Origin: Virgibacillus natechei
GTDB taxonomy: Bacteria; Bacillota; Bacilli; Bacillales; Amphibacillaceae
Reading direction: 5' to 3'
DNA: 64,000 nt
NCBI RefSeq assembly: GCF_026013645.1
Contig: NZ_CP110224.1
Coordinates: 2,294,001 to 2,358,000 of the forward strand
The notes beneath the pieces are model-generated. The model was not told where the DNA came from. It saw nothing but the letters and a program-made list of their open reading frames with translations, and searched no databases. Shown piece after piece: positions 44,955-54,848 of the stretch. The position numbers and the translations under genes were made by a program. Every line of letters starts with the position of its first letter. Within the stretch, counting starts at the first letter, position 1.

Positions 44955-45950
44955 TTATTTCGTTGAATTTCTTTTTTCAATTCGATGAGGTAACACGACT
45001 TTATTATCCGCTACTTCTTCTTTATTCATATATTTTGTTAATAAGCGCATTGCTACTGCTCCAATATCATACATCGGTTGAACAACTGTAGATAATGTCG
45101 GGCGAACCATTGAAGCTAATCTTGTATTATCAAACCCAACTACTTCTACATCTTCTGGTACATTATACCCTTTATCTTGTACGCCATGTATAACACCCAA
45201 TGCCATTTCATCTGATGCAACAAATATAGCACTCGGCTTTTCAGTTAGCTGTAAAAGCTCATCAACTGCTTCTATGCCAGAATCATACGTGTATTCGCCT
45301 TTGATAATTAGATTATCATTAACGGCTTCAGATCCGCCTTCCAATGCACGTAAATATCCGTTATACTTCAGCTGATTAACTTTTGTATCCGCCTGTCCAG
45401 ACACAAATGCTGGATGAGGATTTCCTTTATCGATTAGATATTTTGTTGCTTCATATGCAGCTTCTTCATAGTCAATATTTACAGAAGGAATCGTATCCGT
45501 CTCATCATAGGTAGAAGCTAATACAACGGGCACGGAAGAGGTTTGGAATTGTTGCACATGTTCATCTGTTATATTTCCACCCATGAACAAAATACCATCA
45601 ACCTGTTTTCCAAGCATTGTGTTTATCAACTGTAGCTCTTTATCTTTGTTTTGGTCTGAGTTACTCAATATCATATTATATTTATACATGGTGGCGATAT
45701 CCTCAATCCCTCTTGCTAATTCAGCAAAAAAGATACTGGATATATCTGGAATTATTGCACCCACAGTTGTTGTTTTTTTACTTGCTAACCCTCGCGCTAC
45801 TGCGTTTGGGCGATAACCTAACTGTTCTATTGTGTTTAACACTTTCTTACGTGTAGTTGGTTTAACATTTGGGTTTCCATTAACTACCCGTGACACGGTG
45901 GCCATTGATACATTTGCTTCTCTCGCTACATCATATATTGTTATGGTCAT
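44955..45950 (-). CDS. ccpA: catabolite control protein A
   Basis: The global carbon regulator of Firmicutes: a LacI-family dimer that binds cre sites with HPr-Ser-P. The 331-residue protein starts with the LacI headpiece [20 protein letters not shown] (HTH about 4-23), with the hinge [18 protein letters not shown] after it, then the periplasmic-binding-type core with [11 protein letters not shown] and [16 protein letters not shown]. It lies next to acuABC as in Bacillus. The motPS and aroG genes that flank ccpA in B. subtilis are absent here. Confidence 0.96.
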   Translation of the reverse strand: MTITIYDVAREANVSMATVSRVVNGNPNVKPTTRKKVLNTIEQLGYRPNAVARGLASKKTTTVGAIIPDISSIFFAELARGIEDIATMYKYNMILSNSDQNKDKELQLINTMLGKQVDGILFMGGNITDEHVQQFQTSSVPVVLASTYDETDTIPSVNIDYEEAAYEATKYLIDKGNPHPAFVSGQADTKVNQLKYNGYLRALEGGSEAVNDNLIIKGEYTYDSGIEAVDELLQLTEKPSAIFVASDEMALGVIHGVQDKGYNVPEDVEVVGFDNTRLASMVRPTLSTVVQPMYDIGAVAMRLLTKYMNKEEVADNKVVLPHRIEKRNSTK

Positions 45951-46162
45951 TTTCTTACTTTACCTCCTAGATTAAATATCAACGCGTCCTTATTTCTTAT
46001 ATCATACTCTATCATGAAAAAAATTACAAAAAATTGAAGGCTGGCGCATCGTAGGATGACCAGCCTCAACCGATTATGTAAGATGTTTCCCTCTATTACT
46101 TCATTCAACGGTGGACGCACAAAACGCACCGTATTTAATCGACTTGCTCGTTAAACTGCGAT

Positions 46163-46197
46163 AAAACAGCTACAGTTGCAAATACTGTAGCTGTTTT
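46163..46197 (-). terminator. terminator of ytxH
   Basis: A 14-base perfect stem (46163-46176 with 46184-46197) around a 7-base loop, just after the ytxH stop. A second weaker hairpin with AGGCTGG arms lies at about 46038-46064. Confidence 0.85.
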
Positions 46198-46201
46198 TCA
46201 C

Positions 46202-46633
46202 TTATTTCTTCGTTTCTTCCAACTCCTCAGCCGCATCTTCAATGGCGTCTGCAACATTTTCTGTAGCTTCTAAAGCTTCATCTTCTTTGCTTCGCTTTTC
46301 TTGCAATTTATCCTGTACAGATTCTGTTAATTGCTTTGTTTTCTCAGAAGCACTTTTTGATAGTTGTGCTGATGAGTCCATTGCTTTTCTTTTTAACTCA
46401 GAACCCGTGGTGTATGCTTTATCTTTCCAATTGACTGTTTTTTCCTGTGCCGTATCTTTCAAATCATATGCACGACCCTTCACTTGTGTTGCACCCTCAT
46501 TAATGTCACTTCTTAATTCTTTACCAGACTTTGGTGCAAATACGAGTGCTACAGTAGCACCTATAATACTTCCAATTAAAGTTCCAATCATAAAATCTTT
46601 GCTATTAATGTTGTTATCGTTGTTTGCTGCCAT
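46202..46633 (-). CDS. ytxH: YtxH-family general stress protein
   Basis: A 143-residue protein with the YtxH start: a short polar head, a hydrophobic helix (DFMIGTLIGSIIGATVALVF, about 14-33) and the conserved APKSGKELR. Then follows a long charged coiled-coil tail of Lys, Glu and Ala resembling LEA-type stress proteins. In B. subtilis ytxGHJ belong to the general stress regulon. Here the upstream ytxG has a textbook sigma-B promoter, and ytxH follows it by 22 bases. The third gene, ytxJ, is absent. Confidence 0.92.
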   Translation of the reverse strand: MAANNDNNINSKDFMIGTLIGSIIGATVALVFAPKSGKELRSDINEGATQVKGRAYDLKDTAQEKTVNWKDKAYTTGSELKRKAMDSSAQLSKSASEKTKQLTESVQDKLQEKRSKEDEALEATENVADAIEDAAEELEETKK

Positions 46634-46655
46634 TTGATTTCCTCCTCATAAATTA

Positions 46656-47069
46656 TTATTTATTTTTTCTTTTATTCCATAAATCCATTATAGCTGCTCC
46701 CCATTTCACAGCTTGAGAAGCTTTTTCCTGATTTTCTGCAGATGTTTGTGAGATGCTGTTTGATAGCTGATTCAGTGATTGGTTAAAATCCTTTACAGTC
46801 TCTCCAACCCCTTTTGCACCATCAAAAAGCCCGTCGAGTTTTGCTGATTTTTGATTGATATCATCTGCCAAATTATTTGTCTTATTTAACAACTGTGTAG
46901 TTTCTGTTGTTACACCCTCCATTTGTTTTTCAAGACCTTCTAATGTACTTGATACATCCTTTAATGTACCTTTTGTTGCTTTAAGTGTAATTGCTAAGTA
47001 TACGACAAGTATCGCAAAGGCTACCGCTGCAATTAATGCGGCAATATATAGCATGACTTCCATCTTCAA
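46656..47069 (-). CDS. ytxG: DUF948 general stress protein YtxG
   Basis: A 137-residue protein with an N-terminal membrane helix (about residues 5-27, MLYIAALIAAVAFAILVVYL) and an amphipathic coiled coil behind it, typical of DUF948. I keep the TTG at 47069 because AAAGGAG is six bases before it; an ATG two codons later is possible with a longer gap. It opens the ytxG-ytxH operon and is preceded by a sigma-B promoter about 100 bases upstream. The molecular role is unknown. Confidence 0.85.
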   Translation of the reverse strand: MKMEVMLYIAALIAAVAFAILVVYLAITLKATKGTLKDVSSTLEGLEKQMEGVTTETTQLLNKTNNLADDINQKSAKLDGLFDGAKGVGETVKDFNQSLNQLSNSISQTSAENQEKASQAVKWGAAIMDLWNKRKNK

Positions 47070-47170
47070 TTATCACTCCTTTAAGGGTATATAGTATAGT
47101 GTGAATGAATGCGAAAGGTCTTGAATAAAGGCACAATATGTAAATTATAACACATATCCTTATATAAGTA

Positions 47171-47195
47171 ATACCCGTTAAAGGTTTGATTAAAC
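47171..47195 (-). promoter_or_regulatory. sigma-B promoter of ytxG-ytxH
   Basis: On the minus strand GTTTAA (47190-47195) and GGGTAT (47171-47176) with a 13-base spacer, an exact match to the general-stress sigma-B consensus. Downstream on the same strand a TATAAT-like box (47132-47150 region) could give a second, vegetative start. Confidence 0.78.
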
Positions 47196-47270
47196 ATATG
47201 TACTATAAATATCCTAATAAAGCAATTCGACGAAAAATTTAATATACCTTTATTTTTTATAAAATTAAAC

Positions 47271-47309
47271 AAAAACAAGAGTCGCTACTATGGAAAGACT
47301 CTTGTTTTT
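47271..47309 (-). terminator. terminator of murC
   Basis: A 13-base perfect stem (47271-47283 with 47297-47309), A-rich on one side and T-rich on the other, three bases after the murC stop. Confidence 0.88.
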
Positions 47310-47311
47310 AT

Positions 47312-48622
47312 TTATCTATTAACATTAACCTCAATCTGCTCTTCATAAGCTTGTTGAAATTTCTGAATATCTCCTGCACCCATAAAAATTAATATACTAT
47401 CTTTGTACTGTTGTAAAATTTCCGTCTTGGATAATTCCAAGATCGTGCTGTTCTCAATTAAATTTTGTAAATCAATGATCGAAAGCTCTCCAGCTTTTTC
47501 TCTGGCAGAACCAAAGATATCACATAAAAATACGTCATCTGCTAAGTTTAAGCTATCGGCAAATTCCTGCAAGAATGTTCTCGTTCTTGTAAATGTATGT
47601 GGCTGAAAAATAGCAACGACTTCTTTATTTGGGTATTTCTTTCGTGCAGTTTCAATGGTTGCTGTTATTTCTTTTGGATGGTGTGCATAATCGTCAACTA
47701 AAACCTGACTTCCTACTACTTTCTCAGTAAACCTACGCTTAACACCTTGAAATGTACCGAGATTTTTTATGTCTTCTGCATTTATACCTTCGTAATGACA
47801 AATTGCTATAACGGATAGCGCATTAAGAACATTATGATCCCCGTACATGGGAATCGTAAATGTATCATAGTACGTATTTCTAACAAATACGTCAAAATCA
47901 GTTCCATGCTCCGTTTCTGTTACATTTTGCGCTTGAAAATCATTTGTAGCAGCAAACCCATAATAAACAACAGGGACTTTAGCTTGTATTTGCTGTAACT
48001 GTTCGTCATCTCCGCAGGCTATAATTCCTTTCTTAACCCGATCCGCCATCGATTGAAATGCATCGAATACATCATCCACACTTGTGAAATAATCCGGGTG
48101 ATCAAAATCAATATTGGTCATGATAGCATAGTCAGGCTCATATCTTAGAAAATGCCGACGATACTCACATGCTTCAAATACAAAATATTCACTGTCAACA
48201 TGCCCGTTACCTGTTCCATCACCGATTAGATAAGATATCGGAAAAGTGCCATTTAACACATGTGCCAATAATCCGGTCGTCGATGTCTTACCATGTGCTC
48301 CAGTCACTGCAATACTTGTATATTGCTTAAGCCACTCCCCTAAAAATTCATGGTATCTGTAAAAAGTCAATCCTTTTCGTTTAGCTTCTTTAATTTCGAT
48401 ATTATCTTCTGAAAATGCATTGCCCGCTATAACGGTGTAATTATCTTTAATGTTCGTTTCTGAAAAAGGAAGAATGGGAATGTTTTTTTCTTCTAATGCA
48501 TCTTGTGTGAAGAAATGCTTCTCAATATCGGAGCCCAGCACAGTCTCACCAGAATCATGAAGTATTTGTGCTAATGCGCTCATTCCAGTTCCCTTAATAC
48601 CTATGAAATGGTAAGTAGTCAT
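47312..48622 (-). CDS. murC: UDP-N-acetylmuramate--L-alanine ligase
   Basis: Adds the first amino acid of the peptidoglycan stem peptide, in the cytoplasm, with ATP. The 436-residue protein has the N-terminal UDP-binding start [16 protein letters not shown], the ATP loop [15 protein letters not shown] (about 107-121), the carbamate region [12 protein letters not shown], and the C-terminal [11 protein letters not shown] and [15 protein letters not shown] lies eight bases before the ATG at 48622. In B. subtilis murC directly follows sftA (ytpT); here a nicotinate phosphoribosyltransferase gene lies between them. Confidence 0.96.
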   Translation of the reverse strand: MTTYHFIGIKGTGMSALAQILHDSGETVLGSDIEKHFFTQDALEEKNIPILPFSETNIKDNYTVIAGNAFSEDNIEIKEAKRKGLTFYRYHEFLGEWLKQYTSIAVTGAHGKTSTTGLLAHVLNGTFPISYLIGDGTGNGHVDSEYFVFEACEYRRHFLRYEPDYAIMTNIDFDHPDYFTSVDDVFDAFQSMADRVKKGIIACGDDEQLQQIQAKVPVVYYGFAATNDFQAQNVTETEHGTDFDVFVRNTYYDTFTIPMYGDHNVLNALSVIAICHYEGINAEDIKNLGTFQGVKRRFTEKVVGSQVLVDDYAHHPKEITATIETARKKYPNKEVVAIFQPHTFTRTRTFLQEFADSLNLADDVFLCDIFGSAREKAGELSIIDLQNLIENSTILELSKTEILQQYKDSILIFMGAGDIQKFQQAYEEQIEVNVNR

Positions 48623-48760
48623 AAAAAGAACCTCCAAAATTTGCGTGAAAAAGGATTATTATCCTTTTAAACTTCATGCTTTCTTAAAGTAAAAATCCAT
48701 AGTCAATAAATCATTATAGCAAAATTTTAATCGGATTAAAATAATCTTATCTTCTTTAGA

Positions 48761-49876
48761 TTATTCAGATTCTGAGAAATAATCAACCTCTTCTAACCTA
48801 GCGTTAGGTCGATACCTTCTTCCTTCTTTCGCTGAAGGTGTACCATTTAATAGAACATTGTCCCCAGTAAATCCTATATTAATGCTTAATAGACTCCGAC
48901 CTACTCCATACATATCTACTGGTACTCCCAATTCTTCATATTCTCTAATACGATCCTCTGTAAATCCACCACTCACCATGATTTTTACATTGGAATAACC
49001 TTCATCATCCAAGGCTTTTCTTAATGCAAAAATTAGTTGTGGATTCACACCTCTAGGATCGAATGTCCCCATTAAATGATGATTTCTTAGGAAATATTTA
49101 TCAACAAGATTTCCAGATGTATCCAATCTAACCGATTTTAACTCTTCTCCAAATTCACGAGCCACTTTTAAGGAATCCGTAATAACATCATTGTTGTAAT
49201 CGACAAGTGCTGCAATATCGTCCTCCGGATACATCTCATGATAGGCTTTCGTTGCCGCTACAATATCCCCGCGAAACATCTGAATCAGCGCGTGCGGCAT
49301 TGTCCCCATTCCTTGCTTTCCCCACCATTCATTCATTGCATGTGTTGCTTGTGCAGTGGACCCACCTATAAAGGCTGCGTATCCGTCTCCAGCCTGTTGT
49401 GTGTAATGATCGTCTCGGTCACCCATAAATATAACCGGTTTTTGACTGCCTGAAGTGCGAGCTGCTTTTACTACATTATATACATTTGTAGCTACCGATG
49501 TTCTTCTCGCCAAGATACCATCTATAATTCCTTCCAAATACCCAAATTGCTGATAAGCTCCAGATATAGTCAATACGGATTCATAAGGACCAATTCTGTC
49601 ACCATCCTTTAACGAATGTATTTTTAGCGTTTCAGGTTTATCCGCAAACGTATGTAATAATGCGATTGCTTCGTCCGTTCCACACAATACAGCATTACGC
49701 TTCTGAAAAAATTGCATCGTTACATAGTTATGAGGTAATTTTTCTTCAGCAATTTCCTTGGTTTTAAGAAAATAAACAGCCGAAAACCAGCCCTCTTTAA
49801 TTCTTTCATCGAATTTAAATGTCTTATTTGTTAAACGTTCAATTTCACCTGAAAGTTTTAGTCCTATTTCTTTCAT
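48761..49876 (-). CDS. pncB: nicotinate phosphoribosyltransferase
   Basis: Salvages nicotinate to NAMN in NAD synthesis. The 371-residue protein is of the short class. An N-terminal beta-rich part has FKFDERIKEGWFSAVYF and NYVTMQFFQKR. It is followed by the barrel with IIDGILARRTSVATNVY, FMGDRDDHY, GGSTAQATHA, ALVDYNNDVITDS, VRLDTSGN and the phosphate loop MVSGGFTEDRI with YGVGRSLLS. All expected substrate residues are visible. It sits between sftA and murC on the same strand. B. subtilis lacks a gene at this place, so it is a lineage-specific insertion into conserved order. Confidence 0.9.
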   Translation of the reverse strand: MKEIGLKLSGEIERLTNKTFKFDERIKEGWFSAVYFLKTKEIAEEKLPHNYVTMQFFQKRNAVLCGTDEAIALLHTFADKPETLKIHSLKDGDRIGPYESVLTISGAYQQFGYLEGIIDGILARRTSVATNVYNVVKAARTSGSQKPVIFMGDRDDHYTQQAGDGYAAFIGGSTAQATHAMNEWWGKQGMGTMPHALIQMFRGDIVAATKAYHEMYPEDDIAALVDYNNDVITDSLKVAREFGEELKSVRLDTSGNLVDKYFLRNHHLMGTFDPRGVNPQLIFALRKALDDEGYSNVKIMVSGGFTEDRIREYEELGVPVDMYGVGRSLLSINIGFTGDNVLLNGTPSAKEGRRYRPNARLEEVDYFSESE

Positions 49877-49943
49877 TTCAAGTCTCCCTCATCATTACAT
49901 TTTTCTTTTATCATATATAAATCCCAAACAAGAAACAAGATTT

Positions 49944-52613
49944 TCATCTTTCTTCAACATTTGTATTTGATACTAGAATTTCTCTAGCTTTGCTTCCATT
50001 TTGTCCAGAGATAATTCCTCTATTTTCCAATGTATCAATAAGACGTGCAGCTCGATTATACCCTATTTTAAAATGACGCTGTAGCAAGGAAGTGCTTGCA
50101 CTGTTTTGTTTTAGAACAAATTGAATGGATTCCTGTAATAGTGCATCTTCCTCTTCATCCATCGTGATTTGTTCAAGTAGCTGATCTTGTTCGAATAAAT
50201 AATTCGGTGATGCAATATTTCTTGAATAATTAGTCACTCGGTCTATCTCTTCATCCGATACAAAAGGCCCTTGAAGGCGGAGACTTTTACCTGCTCCATT
50301 TTCAACAAATAACATGTCACCTTTTCCTAAAAGCTTTTCCGCACCACTCGTATCAATCATGGTTCTCGAATCGACTTGAGACGATACACTAAAGGCAATC
50401 CTTGTAGGAATGTTTGCCTTAATAAGCCCTGTTATGACATCAACGGACGGGCGTTGTGTTGCCACCAGCAGGTGAATACCACATGCCCGGGCCTTCTGTG
50501 CGATTCTACTTATTGCATCTTCCACATCCTGAGGAGATACCATCATTAAATCTGCTAATTCGTCGATGACAATAACGATGAAAGGCATCTTTTCATCAGC
50601 CCGGCCTTGCTTTATTACCTGTTGATTAAAGCGTTCCACATCTCGTACGCCTTCCTGAACGAATTTTTCATATCGTCCTTCCATTTCTCTAACCGCCCAC
50701 TTTAATGCCGCAGTAGCTGCTTTTACATCTGTAATAACAGGTGAAACTAAATGTGGTATACCATTATAAGGGGCTAGCTCTACCATTTTCGGATCGATTA
50801 ACAAGAATCTAACGTCTTTGTGATTTGCTTTATACATTAAGCTAATAAGAATCGTGTTAATACACACACTCTTTCCAGAACCAGTTGCACCTGCAATTAA
50901 TCCATGGGGCATCTTTTGAATATTGGTAATCAATGGTGAACCTTCAATAGTTAAACCTAGGGCAATGGTTAAAGGTGATTGACTAGCTTGAAAGGATTCC
51001 GTTTCAAATATCCCTTGTAATCCTACCATTTGTGCTTTTGGATTGGGAATCTCAATTCCTATCGTGTTTTTACCAGGTATAGGTGCTTCAATTCTTATAT
51101 CTCTAGCAGACATATTTAATTTTAAATCATCACTCAAATTCTTCACTTTACTGACTTTAACACCTAGTTCAGGCTGTACCTCAAATCTTGTAACTGAGGG
51201 TCCTTGCGTAGCATTAACTACTTTGGCACGTACATTAAAATGTTTTAACGTTTGTTCCAGTAACTCTTGTTGATCTTCCACCCATTTGTGATCCTCATTG
51301 CTTTTTTGTTCAGCGTCATCCAACAAGTGATACGGCATTCCCTTCGGTTGGCTTTCCATGGTAGGTTGTGGTGCTAATTTAGCTGCTGCTTTCGCTTTTT
51401 CCATCCTGTTTTTCTTATCCCTTGGGGTCATGATAACATTATACGGTATTTGTTTTCGTTTGTTTTCTTGCTCGTGTTTATTGACTTTTCTCTTATAAGA
51501 ATCAGCATTTTTTCGTTTTTTAGTATGAATCGCGCCATCTTGAGATTCTGATGTTCGCTGTTTATCGTGAGATTCTACTTCCTGTGTACTAGCTACTTCC
51601 CTATGTAATAATTCAGAGGCCAGATGCCGTGAATCCACTTCTTTACTATCTCTCTCTGGTTGTAGTTCTGTTTCCTCCTGCTCCTCGCAGACTTCTGAGC
51701 GCGATTCTTCACCTGGTTCCCCCTGCTCATCAATGACTTCTGAGCGGGATTGTTCTGCTAGTTCCTCTTGCTCCCCAATGACTTCTGAGCGGGATTGTTC
51801 CTCTAGTTCCTCCTGCTCATCAATGACTTCTGAGGGTGATTGTTCCTCTGGATCTTCTTGCTCATCAATGACTTCTGAGGGTGATTCTTCCTCTGGTTCC
51901 TCTTGCTCCTCGATGACTTCTGAGCGGGATTGTTCCTCTAGTTCCTCCTGCTCCTCGATGACTTCTGAGCGGGATTGTTCCTCTAGTTCCTCCTGCTCCT
52001 CGATGACTTCTGAGCGGGATTGTTCCTCTAGTTCCTCTTGCTCCTCGATGACTTCTGAGCGGGATTGTTCCTCTAGTTCCTCCTGCTCCTCGATGACTTC
52101 TGAGCTGGATTGTTCCTCTTGCTCCTCAAGTACTGATGAGCTGGATTGTTCCTCTAGTTCCTCTTGCTCCTCAAGTACTGATGAGCTGGATTTTTCTTCC
52201 TCTACTTTCTCTTTCTTCCTTTGGAATGCTGGTACATTTTCTATTTGTTTCTCGGCTTTCCCTGTTGGTTGATAGCCATAAACTGGAGATGGAACCTCTG
52301 TTGGAACAAAAGGAACATCTTCATTTTTTTTATATATTTTTTTATTAAAATTAGGTTGTTCTGCTGCTTCATTTGATTGGTTCGGTTGGTTTTCTCGTTC
52401 GATCTGATTCATTTTCTTTCGTTCAAAAGCAGGAGTATCCAATGGTTTGCTCTTCTCGTTATCTGTATCTGGTATCACAGGAAAGCGAAAAGATGTTTGA
52501 TCTGGATATTTATACATCATCTTAGCCTGTATATCCTGTTTCTTAGGCGTATGCCTTTCTTGTTGATCTTCTTTTTCCTCACTCAAAAAAAAATTCTTTA
52601 TTTTTTCCCACAC
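49944..52613 (-). CDS. sftA: DNA translocase SftA (FtsK/SpoIIIE family)
   Basis: A soluble DNA pump that clears chromosome arms from the closing septum. The 889-residue protein has a long charged N-terminal part with no membrane helices, including 12 tandem 15-residue repeats (about 141-318). The alpha-beta motor has Walker A AGATGSGKSVCIN, Walker B FIVIVIDELADLMMV and ATQRPSVDVITGLIKANIP, and a C-terminal gamma winged helix (about 820-885) binds DNA. The start is GTG at 52613 with only a weak ribosome site, so the true start may differ by some codons. The repeats make the linker unusually long. Confidence 0.93.
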   Translation of the reverse strand: MWEKIKNFFLSEEKEDQQERHTPKKQDIQAKMMYKYPDQTSFRFPVIPDTDNEKSKPLDTPAFERKKMNQIERENQPNQSNEAAEQPNFNKKIYKKNEDVPFVPTEVPSPVYGYQPTGKAEKQIENVPAFQRKKEKVEEEKSSSSVLEEQEELEEQSSSSVLEEQEEQSSSEVIEEQEELEEQSRSEVIEEQEELEEQSRSEVIEEQEELEEQSRSEVIEEQEELEEQSRSEVIEEQEEPEEESPSEVIDEQEDPEEQSPSEVIDEQEELEEQSRSEVIGEQEELAEQSRSEVIDEQGEPGEESRSEVCEEQEETELQPERDSKEVDSRHLASELLHREVASTQEVESHDKQRTSESQDGAIHTKKRKNADSYKRKVNKHEQENKRKQIPYNVIMTPRDKKNRMEKAKAAAKLAPQPTMESQPKGMPYHLLDDAEQKSNEDHKWVEDQQELLEQTLKHFNVRAKVVNATQGPSVTRFEVQPELGVKVSKVKNLSDDLKLNMSARDIRIEAPIPGKNTIGIEIPNPKAQMVGLQGIFETESFQASQSPLTIALGLTIEGSPLITNIQKMPHGLIAGATGSGKSVCINTILISLMYKANHKDVRFLLIDPKMVELAPYNGIPHLVSPVITDVKAATAALKWAVREMEGRYEKFVQEGVRDVERFNQQVIKQGRADEKMPFIVIVIDELADLMMVSPQDVEDAISRIAQKARACGIHLLVATQRPSVDVITGLIKANIPTRIAFSVSSQVDSRTMIDTSGAEKLLGKGDMLFVENGAGKSLRLQGPFVSDEEIDRVTNYSRNIASPNYLFEQDQLLEQITMDEEEDALLQESIQFVLKQNSASTSLLQRHFKIGYNRAARLIDTLENRGIISGQNGSKAREILVSNTNVEER
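51660..52193. repeat. in-frame 45-bp minisatellite inside sftA
   Basis: About 12 tandem units encode variants of SRSEVIEEQEELEEQ. The central units are nearly identical at DNA level and the outer ones diverge; one unit is shortened by three codons. Units are rich in TCCTC on the plus strand, which would favour slippage or unequal recombination. The frame is kept throughout. The long serine-rich frame on the opposite strand is a shadow. Confidence 0.9.
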
Positions 52614-52752
52614 ATGTCTTCACTCATTTCTATTTCCTTTAACTCTAATTATGGATTGCTTCTATTTTAACAGTTTTCTTCATAAATGGTAGTTGTTTTT
52701 CCTGATTAAATAGAAAAACAACCCTCGTATTCAAACTTAGGTTGTTTTTTGA

Positions 52753-53358
52753 TTAAAAATCGAACGTTTCTCCAACGATATGAGAATCTTTAAGTACGTA
52801 AATCCCTTTTTCCTCAGGTGCGTTCGGTATTCCAAGTTCCTTTTGGGAACATATCATACCATTCGATGCTACCCCTCTTAATTCTGTAGGTTTGATTTGC
52901 AATCCACTTGGCATTGTTGCCCCGACCTTTGCTACAACTACTTTCTGATCCTTATCAACATTGGGTGCGCCGCATACAATTTGCAGATTTTCAGAAAGGC
53001 CGACATCCACTTGACAAACACTTAAATTATCCGCATTATCATGTGCTGATTTAGATGTTACATAACCTACAACAAACTTAGGGCTTAAGTCAAAGTCAAG
53101 CTCATCATCAAAATTGTTTGATTTAAATAATTGTTTGATTTGACCTAACAATGCTTCTGTTAAGGTTATTTTTCCATGTTCCTTTAATTCAACATGCTTT
53201 GATGCTTCAAAAATATTATACCCGAGAACTTCATCATTGTTATTGGTAATTTTTGTAATAGGTCCTTTTGTTTCATGCGCTATTTCATACCGACCTCCAT
53301 CCTTTAATGGGATAATTAATACATCACCAATACCCTTCGGATTATAAAAAACAAACAT
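52753..53358 (-). CDS. ytpR: tRNA-binding-domain protein YtpR
   Basis: A 201-residue stand-alone protein with an N-terminal DUF4479 part ([17 protein letters not shown]) and a C-terminal EMAP/tRNA-binding OB fold (about 90-195), as at the start of Phe[27 protein letters not shown], written here across [14 protein letters not shown] and [12 protein letters not shown], then QIVCGAPNV and [17 protein letters not shown]. The ATG at 53358 follows the ytpQ stop by five bases. It forms the conserved run ytpP-ytpQ-ytpR. RNA binding is expected; the target is unknown. Confidence 0.92.
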   Translation of the reverse strand: MFVFYNPKGIGDVLIIPLKDGGRYEIAHETKGPITKITNNNDEVLGYNIFEASKHVELKEHGKITLTEALLGQIKQLFKSNNFDDELDFDLSPKFVVGYVTSKSAHDNADNLSVCQVDVGLSENLQIVCGAPNVDKDQKVVVAKVGATMPSGLQIKPTELRGVASNGMICSQKELGIPNAPEEKGIYVLKDSHIVGETFDF

Positions 53359-53363
53359 ATCGA

Positions 53364-54179
53364 TCACTCTTTTCTACTATTTTTTGGACGGTTTTTTGCG
53401 AGAATAAAGATGGGTGTTAACTGTTTATCTTCATAAATAAACGCAAGGGATGTAATTGGAATTCTTCCTTCTGCAAAAAACTTCATTGTCATTTGTGCTA
53501 ATATATCATACCCTGTTTTGTTTTCAATGTCAGCTAATATAAGTACATCCTGATGTGGTACAGCTACAGCCAGTTCACCTTTGGCATTTGCTTTCATTTC
53601 CTCTAAGAATGATTCATTTAAAATCCGACTTGCATTGTAGCCATCTTGTTTCCCTACAAAATAAAAATCATTTTCCGCCACACGGTCTTTCTTATAATCA
53701 ACAGACAAGGAACGTAGGTTGAATGATGCGATTTCATCAATCCTATTTGTCGTCCACTCCTCTTTATTCATTAAATCCTCATCGATTAATCGGTATGATT
53801 TACCAAGATCAAGCGCATAATGAATTCGTGTTTCCGCGGTATGTTCTTTGGATACCAATTTAACACCAGACTTTGTTTCATTTGGAAAAGATGTTGCTCT
53901 GATAACTGGAAAAATATTTCGCTCCATCCCTTTTAATTGTGGCTCCTCATTCATAATTCGAAGCGCTTCGGTGATATGAGCCACAAGTTCGTCAATAGCT
54001 TCCTCACCACGTTCGTTATACTTTGATATAACCTTAGGAAGTGTAATCGTTATTCCTTGCTTCGATTCCTTCCATTCGATTCGAAAAGTATCTTTATCTC
54101 TATTATAGGATGTCCGGTATTCTTCACTGGAAAGACGCTCTTCCAATATTTTTTTCAGTTTTATACTAGTCATCTTCAT
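53364..54179 (-). CDS. ytpQ: DUF1444 family protein YtpQ
   Basis: A 271-residue soluble protein of the DUF1444 family with no known activity. It starts with [13 protein letters not shown] and has a mixed alpha/beta pattern, with [23 protein letters not shown] and [20 protein letters not shown] as recognisable conserved stretches. AGGAGG lies eight bases before the ATG at 54179. It is placed between the thioredoxin-like ytpP and ytpR with short gaps, so the three are probably one transcript. Confidence 0.88.
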   Translation of the reverse strand: MKMTSIKLKKILEERLSSEEYRTSYNRDKDTFRIEWKESKQGITITLPKVISKYNERGEEAIDELVAHITEALRIMNEEPQLKGMERNIFPVIRATSFPNETKSGVKLVSKEHTAETRIHYALDLGKSYRLIDEDLMNKEEWTTNRIDEIASFNLRSLSVDYKKDRVAENDFYFVGKQDGYNASRILNESFLEEMKANAKGELAVAVPHQDVLILADIENKTGYDILAQMTMKFFAEGRIPITSLAFIYEDKQLTPIFILAKNRPKNSRKE

Positions 54180-54209
54180 CGTAGTTCCTCCTGTATTTAG
54201 GATTCATTG

Positions 54210-54524
54210 TTAGCCAATTCCTTCTATAAATTGTTCAATCTGATCTTTTGTTTTTCGTTCCTTATTAACATACCTTCCTACCTCATTTCCATCCTTGAAT
54301 GCTAGGAAGCTTGGAATGCCAAACACATCATATTCTTGGCACAACTCAATAAATTGATCACGGTTAACCTCTACAAACGTAAACTCAGGGTATTTCGCTT
54401 CAATCTCAGGTAATACTGGTTCGATTACACGACAATCCGGACACCAACCTGCAGTGAAAAACATGATTATATTTTCATTATTTTTCCATTCATTAAATTG
54501 TTCAACTGTTTCAAGTTTCTTCAT
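54210..54524 (-). CDS. ytpP: thioredoxin-like protein YtpP with CPDC active site
   Basis: A 104-residue thioredoxin fold. The active site reads FFTAGWCPDCRVIEP (CxxC about residues 28-31), so Pro-Asp replaces the Gly-Pro of thioredoxin; the cis-proline loop FGIPSFLAF is present. A CPDC site suggests a redox potential different from TrxA and possibly a role as a thiol reductant or bacilliredoxin-like partner, which is inference. The start at 54524 has GAGAGGA upstream; the frame opens 19 codons earlier. It is first of the ytpPQR run. Confidence 0.9.
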   Translation of the reverse strand: MKKLETVEQFNEWKNNENIIMFFTAGWCPDCRVIEPVLPEIEAKYPEFTFVEVNRDQFIELCQEYDVFGIPSFLAFKDGNEVGRYVNKERKTKDQIEQFIEGIG

Positions 54525-54789
54525 CCTATATCCTCTCCCTAACTTATCATATCCTTCTCTTATCTTGTTTTCCATTATCACGGATTATAAACACGTAAGC
54601 AAGAAAAAGCTGTCCATAAATTGGCCAGCTTCTTACTTACACTTATTCTTCCAGTTTTAATCAAACAGTTTGAGCTGTAATTCCTCTGTTATTTGCGTGT
54701 TCTGGACTTTTGAACAACCTCGTACAGGTCTTATAACCCTATCTATATAATACTATAAATATAGAATTTTTCAGTTGATTTCGATTTTC

Positions 54790-54818
54790 TTGCAGATTAT
54801 TATCTAATTGTTTACAAT
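54790..54818 (+). promoter_or_regulatory. sigma-A promoter of ytoQ
   Basis: TTGCAG (54790-54795) and TACAAT (54813-54818) with a 17-base spacer, 30 bases before the ytoQ start. Confidence 0.6.
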
Positions 54819-54848
54819 TGGTAGAAATAAATTATTGGAGGTCTTGTT

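Noticed and set aside
51733..52272. Serine/cysteine-rich 179-codon frame antisense to sftA, and a CRISPR-like look of the repeats
   Set aside because: The repeats are 45 bp without spacers and are in frame with sftA, so they form a coding minisatellite, and the antisense frame follows from it.
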